From JASFEQ01 sp050124735 (GTDB lineage Bacteria; Desulfobacterota; DSM-4660; Desulfatiglandales; HGW-15), in contig JASFEQ010000142.1 of NCBI GenBank assembly GCA_050124735.1, forward strand, positions 1 through 9,571: a stretch of 9,571 nucleotides of DNA. Reading direction: 5' to 3'. Under the pieces are notes generated by a model. It was not told the origin of the DNA. It worked only from the letters and a program-made list of their open reading frames with translations, and did not search any database. Positions 6,371-9,571 of the stretch are shown piece after piece. The position numbers and the translations under genes were made by a program. Numbering within the stretch: the first letter of the stretch is position 1; every line of letters begins with the position of its first letter.

Positions 6371-6838
6371 ATGCCCAAGATTCTGGAAGGTAAGATTTCG
6401 GCAGAAGGTTTCCGTTTTGCCATCGTTGTCAGCAGGTTTAATGAATTTATCAGTTCAAAGCTGGTTGAAGGAGCCGTGGACGCCCTAAACCGTCATGGAG
6501 CCAACGACGAGCAAATCTCTCTGATTAGGGTGCCCGGGAGTTTCGAGATTCCACTGGCGGCACAAAAACTTGCGGAGGGAGGACAATACGACGCTGTTAT
6601 TTGCCTGGGCGCCGTGATCAGGGGGGCAACACCCCATTTTGAGTACGTGGCAGCAGAAGTATCCAAGGGAATTGCCACAGTAGCCCTTGAAACCAAGACC
6701 CCAGTCACCTTTGGCATACTGACCACAGATAGTCTAGAGCAGGCCATTGAAAGAGCAGGCACCAAAGCGGGAAATAAGGGCTGGGATGCTGCCATGGCAG
6801 CCATGGAGATGGTGAATCTCTTCAAAGAGCTGGGATAA
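6371..6838 (+). CDS. ribH: 6,7-dimethyl-8-ribityllumazine synthase (riboflavin synthase beta chain)
   Basis: RibH condenses the RibD-derived pyrimidine with DHBP to form lumazine, the substrate of RibE, and commonly assembles into pentamers or 60-subunit capsids. The ATG at 6371 is chosen over a GTG at 6365 because AGGGAG (6360-6365) sits 5 bases before it and overlaps the GTG. The 155 residues match the family length. Visible motifs are VVSRFNEFI near the N-terminus, VPGSFEIPLAA, LGAVIRGATPHFEYV with the catalytic-site H89, FGILTTDSLEQAIERAG and the phosphate-contacting region GTKAGNKG. The 97-base gap after ribBA shows no strong promoter or terminator, so read-through from the rib genes is likely. 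Confidence 0.97.
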   Translation: MPKILEGKISAEGFRFAIVVSRFNEFISSKLVEGAVDALNRHGANDEQISLIRVPGSFEIPLAAQKLAEGGQYDAVICLGAVIRGATPHFEYVAAEVSKGIATVALETKTPVTFGILTTDSLEQAIERAGTKAGNKGWDAAMAAMEMVNLFKELG

Positions 6839-6913
6839 TTCACCCTTCGTTCAAAACCACCACCAGCCTTCACCTCTCCCATTGACCTTCTCGGACCGTT
6901 TTCAAGATAAAAA

Positions 6914-7363
6914 ATGGGTTCAAGACGCAGGGCCAGAGAATTGGCCATAAAGGTTCTTTTTCATCTGGAATTTACTCCCGGGGATCCCGAGGACGTATTC
7001 CAACTCATCTGTGAAAACTTCGGCTCTTCCAAATCCATCAAATCTTTTTCCAAAGAGCTGGTTCTCGGGGTTTGTGCCAAGAGAAAAAAACTGGATCAGT
7101 TGATCAGCGGCGCTTCAGAGCACTGGCGACTGGAAAGGATGTCAAGGGTCGATAGAACGATCTTGAGACTGGGCGCATTTGAAATCCTGGTCATGAAGGA
7201 TATACCCCCCAAGGTTTCTATTGATGAAGCGGTTGAACTCGGTAAGATGTTCGGAACCGAGGATTCGGGAAGTTTTATCAACGGCGTGCTTGACAATATC
7301 TACAATAATCTGAAGCAGGAAGATGCCCTTGAAAAGAATGATTTGAAAGGCAATGAAACTTGA
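6914..7363 (+). CDS. nusB: Transcription antitermination factor NusB
   Basis: NusB binds boxA RNA together with NusE (S10) and supports antitermination on rRNA operons. The protein is all-helical and 149 residues long, normal for the family. Its N-terminus carries the basic RNA-binding stretch GSRRRARELAIKVLFHLEF. The C-terminal half has the family hallmark RMSRVDRTILRLGAFEIL followed by IPPKVSIDEAVELGKMFGTEDSGSFINGVLDNI (a run split across about residues 95-128). The ATG at 6914 fits the family start but has no good ribosome binding site, so translation may be weak. ribH followed by nusB is a very common gene order. The gene's end overlaps the next gene by 11 bases. Confidence 0.96.
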   Translation: MGSRRRARELAIKVLFHLEFTPGDPEDVFQLICENFGSSKSIKSFSKELVLGVCAKRKKLDQLISGASEHWRLERMSRVDRTILRLGAFEILVMKDIPPKVSIDEAVELGKMFGTEDSGSFINGVLDNIYNNLKQEDALEKNDLKGNET

Positions 7364-7949
7364 TTTACGATTTTCTGATCGCCCCTTAGAGAGTCTTTGG
7401 TGTGAGGCTGTGGCTGCCCTTGTTTTTCAAGGCCCCGATTTGACAGAGGGAGCGCTTTTCGGACTGAACGAAAAAATGGCGGGATTTTTGTCCGATCTGC
7501 AAGAGAAAGGATTTTGGACCGGCAGCAGAGGGGAGACCGTTCTTCTCGCCTCCCAGGATGCGATCAGGGCAGAAAAAATTTTGCTGAAGGGGCTGGGAGA
7601 GAGCACGAATTATGACGTGCAGCTCCTAGTGAGCCATATTAGAGAGGTGGGTACCACATTCAATAAGATGGAAATCAAGGAATTTGGTATCCATATCCCG
7701 GTTTTACAAGGATCAGAAGAGGACCAGGCTTCTCATCTAGAGATATGCGCGCGCCAGGTGGCCAATCCTTTTTTTCAGAATCATCGAGGAGAATCTGATT
7801 TCGTACTAAAAATCATTTTTTCTGTTGAGGACTGCACAGATGAAATCCTGGGCCCTGTAGCAGGAAGACTTCGGGAATACTTTGATTTGCAGGTTGATTT
7901 CTCTGTTGTGATTGACCTTGAGACTGAGAACCAAATCGATACCATCTGA
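7353..7949 (+). CDS. Orphan M17 aminopeptidase N-terminal domain-like protein
   Basis: The 198-residue protein resembles the N-terminal, macro-like domain of leucyl aminopeptidases (M17). The shared features are an acidic-hydrophobic first strand region, EKGFWTGSRGETVLL (about residues 51-65), and IRAEKILLKGLGE (about 71-83), which matches the family's pattern of a GLG turn after a hydrophobic strand. The catalytic C-terminal domain with its two-metal site and NTDAEGR motif is absent, so peptidase activity is not expected. It has no signal peptide or membrane segment and is probably cytoplasmic. The ATG overlaps the nusB end by 11 bases, and an in-frame stop at 7344-7346 rules out extension. 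AAAGG lies only 2 bases upstream, so coupling with nusB translation is likely. The function is unknown. The family call rests on motif memory only. Confidence 0.75.
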   Translation: MKLDLRFSDRPLESLWCEAVAALVFQGPDLTEGALFGLNEKMAGFLSDLQEKGFWTGSRGETVLLASQDAIRAEKILLKGLGESTNYDVQLLVSHIREVGTTFNKMEIKEFGIHIPVLQGSEEDQASHLEICARQVANPFFQNHRGESDFVLKIIFSVEDCTDEILGPVAGRLREYFDLQVDFSVVIDLETENQIDTI

Positions 7950-7965
7950 AAAGGCAATGAAAACA

Positions 7966-9571
7966 ATGAAATACAACCCATCTGAACTGGAAAAGAGATG
8001 GCAGGCTTATTGGGAAAAGGAAGGTCTTTTCAAGGTTGTGGAAGACCCTGAGAAGGAGAAGTATTATCTGCTTGAGATGTTCCCTTACCCTTCGGGAAAG
8101 ATCCATATGGGTCACGTGAGGAATTACACCATCGGGGATGTGGTGGCTCGGTACAAGAGGATGCGTGGAAAGAATGTCCTTCATCCAATGGGTTGGGATG
8201 CCTTTGGACTCCCCGCAGAAAATGCAGCCATTGAGAATGAGACCCATCCCGCCAAGTGGACCTATGCGAATATAGAATCCATGAAAACTCAGCTCAAGAG
8301 GATGGGTTTCAGCTATGATTGGGACCGTGAACTGGCCACCTGTGATCCAGAATACTATCTTTGGGAGCAACTCATCTTTCTCAAGATGTATGAAAGAGGT
8401 CTGGCCTATAAGAAAAGGACGTTCGTGAACTGGTGTGAGAGCTGTCAGACGGTTTTGGCTAAAGAGCAGGTTGAAAATGGGTGTTGCTGGCGGCACACGG
8501 ACCAGGAGGTCAAACTCAAGGAGATGGATAGCTGGTTTTTTAGGACAACAGAATATGCCGAGGAAATCCTGGAACACTCTGACAGGCTTCCCGGATGGCC
8601 CGAGCGTGTTCTGACCATGCAAAAGAACTGGATCGGAAAGAGTTTCGGAGCCATCATCCGTTTCCCCATAGTGGACTCTGAGGAGGTCATCGAAGTATAC
8701 ACGACAAGGCAGGATACCGTGTACGGGGCCACCTTCATGTGTTTTGCCCCGGAGCACCCCATGATCAAGGAAATTACTCAGGGGCAGCCTCAAGAGAAGA
8801 AGGTGCTCGCCTTTATCGAGCGGACCTTGAAGGTAGATAGCTATATCCGAGCAGCCGACTTTACGGTGAAGGAGGGTATATTTACCGGGCGGTACTGTTT
8901 GAATCCTGTGACCGAGGAGAAAATTCCCATCTACGTGGCCAACTTTGTGCTTTTTGATTATGGGACTGGGGCCATCATGGCCGTTCCGACCCATGACCAG
9001 CGGGACTTTGAGTTTGCCAAGAAGTATGATCTGCGCCTCAGGGTGGTCATACAACCACCTGGCGAGGAACTGAGTGAGGAGACCATGACCGAGGCGTATG
9101 AAGAAGAGGGTATCCTGGTCAATTCCGGCCCCTTTAATGGGCAGCGCAACTTGTCTGCTTTGGACAGCATCGCTGAATACCTGGAATCAAAAGGGATGGG
9201 CTACAAAACGGTGAACTTCAGGTTGAGGGATTGGAACATCTCGAGACAGAGGTATTGGGGGGCGCCCATTCCCGTTGTCTACTGTGACAAATGCGGGACA
9301 GTCCCCGTCCCCGAGGAGGATCTTCCCGTAATTCTCCCCCTTGATCTTGAGATGAGGCCCAATGGTGGCTCCCCCCTGCCTTTTGAGCCTTCCTTTTATG
9401 AGGCCTCATGTCCCGGGTGCAAAGGCCTTGCCAGAAGAGAGACTGACACGATGGATACCTTTGTTGAGTCTTCCTGGTATTTTGATCGCTATGCCAGTCC
9501 AGATTTTGATCAGGGCCCCGTCGATCCGAAGAGAGTGGACTACTGGATGCCCGTGGACCAGTATATCGGTG
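7966..9571 (+). CDS. leuS: Leucyl-tRNA synthetase (3' truncated by window edge)
   Basis: Class I aminoacyl-tRNA synthetase that charges tRNA-Leu; about 535 N-terminal residues are present. The HIGH motif is HMGH (47-50) within PYPSGKIHMGHVRNYTIGD, followed by HPMGWDAFGLPAENAA. The CP1 editing domain begins after NWIGKSFG (W222). It contains the threonine-rich TTRQDT (246-251), with Gln where TTRPDT is usual, and the HDQRDFEF segment with H343 and D344. WNISRQRYWGAPIP follows. Cysteine pairs C440/C443 and C482/C485 form a zinc-binding insertion. The KMSKS loop lies beyond the window. The ATG at 7966 is preferred: AAGG (7951-7954) is 11 bases away, whereas an in-frame ATG at 7957 is only 2 bases from it. 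The gene follows the M17-like gene by 16 bases. Confidence 0.97.
   Translation, partial: MKYNPSELEKRWQAYWEKEGLFKVVEDPEKEKYYLLEMFPYPSGKIHMGHVRNYTIGDVVARYKRMRGKNVLHPMGWDAFGLPAENAAIENETHPAKWTYANIESMKTQLKRMGFSYDWDRELATCDPEYYLWEQLIFLKMYERGLAYKKRTFVNWCESCQTVLAKEQVENGCCWRHTDQEVKLKEMDSWFFRTTEYAEEILEHSDRLPGWPERVLTMQKNWIGKSFGAIIRFPIVDSEEVIEVYTTRQDTVYGATFMCFAPEHPMIKEITQGQPQEKKVLAFIERTLKVDSYIRAADFTVKEGIFTGRYCLNPVTEEKIPIYVANFVLFDYGTGAIMAVPTHDQRDFEFAKKYDLRLRVVIQPPGEELSEETMTEAYEEEGILVNSGPFNGQRNLSALDSIAEYLESKGMGYKTVNFRLRDWNISRQRYWGAPIPVVYCDKCGTVPVPEEDLPVILPLDLEMRPNGGSPLPFEPSFYEASCPGCKGLARRETDTMDTFVESSWYFDRYASPDFDQGPVDPKRVDYWMPVDQYIG

Noticed and set aside
8698..8718. TTRQDT in place of TTRPDT in the LeuRS editing site as evidence of lost editing
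   Set aside because: The threonines, Arg and Asp of the motif and the later HDQRD segment are intact, and Gln at the Pro position seems to be an ordinary variant in bacterial LeuRS.
7813..9054. A 413-codon open frame on the - strand
   Set aside because: It lies antisense to the end of the M17-like gene and the well-supported leuS. Its translation shows no recognisable family and it is a shadow of the leuS coding pattern.

Overview
This window looks like an ordinary stretch of chromosomal housekeeping DNA from a bacterium, most likely a member of the former Deltaproteobacteria (Desulfobacterota). That assignment is an inference from gene order (fabF, glyA, dCMP deaminase, nrdR, ribD, ribE, ribBA, ribH, nusB, an orphan M17 N-domain gene, leuS), from the fused ribBA, and from moderate GC content. 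It could not be tested here against any database. All recognised genes are on the + strand. No mobile element, CRISPR array, tRNA or rRNA was seen.

Region by region: 1-392 is the 3' end of fabF (fatty acid elongation). After 164 bases with no clear feature comes glyA (557-1807; serine/glycine and one-carbon metabolism). A 291-base intergenic region (1808-2098) follows. It is the least explained part of the window: it holds a perfect palindrome, a possible sigma-70 promoter, several stems of which two compete for the same strand, an 18-codon open frame with a good ribosome binding site, and a short 9-10 bp tandem repeat. Next come a dCMP deaminase and nrdR, overlapping by 4 bases (2099-3066). 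After a 180-base gap whose 3' end can fold over the ribD ribosome binding site, the riboflavin genes ribD, ribE and ribBA are tightly packed (3247-6273), with ribH close behind (6371-6838). nusB, a short M17 N-terminal-domain protein and leuS (running off the right edge) finish the window.

How the genes work together: RibBA, RibD, RibH and RibE cover the route from GTP and ribulose 5-phosphate to riboflavin, apart from the dephosphorylation step, which is usually supplied by unlinked phosphatases. GlyA makes 5,10-methylene-THF and the deaminase makes dUMP, the two substrates of thymidylate synthase. NrdR represses ribonucleotide reductase genes. NusB and LeuRS serve transcription antitermination and translation.

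No wholly new system is evident. The points most worth checking are a Gln in place of the metal-binding His in the DHBP synthase half of RibBA, the conserved-looking but catalytically incomplete M17 N-domain protein, and the structured and repetitive leader upstream of the dCMP deaminase.
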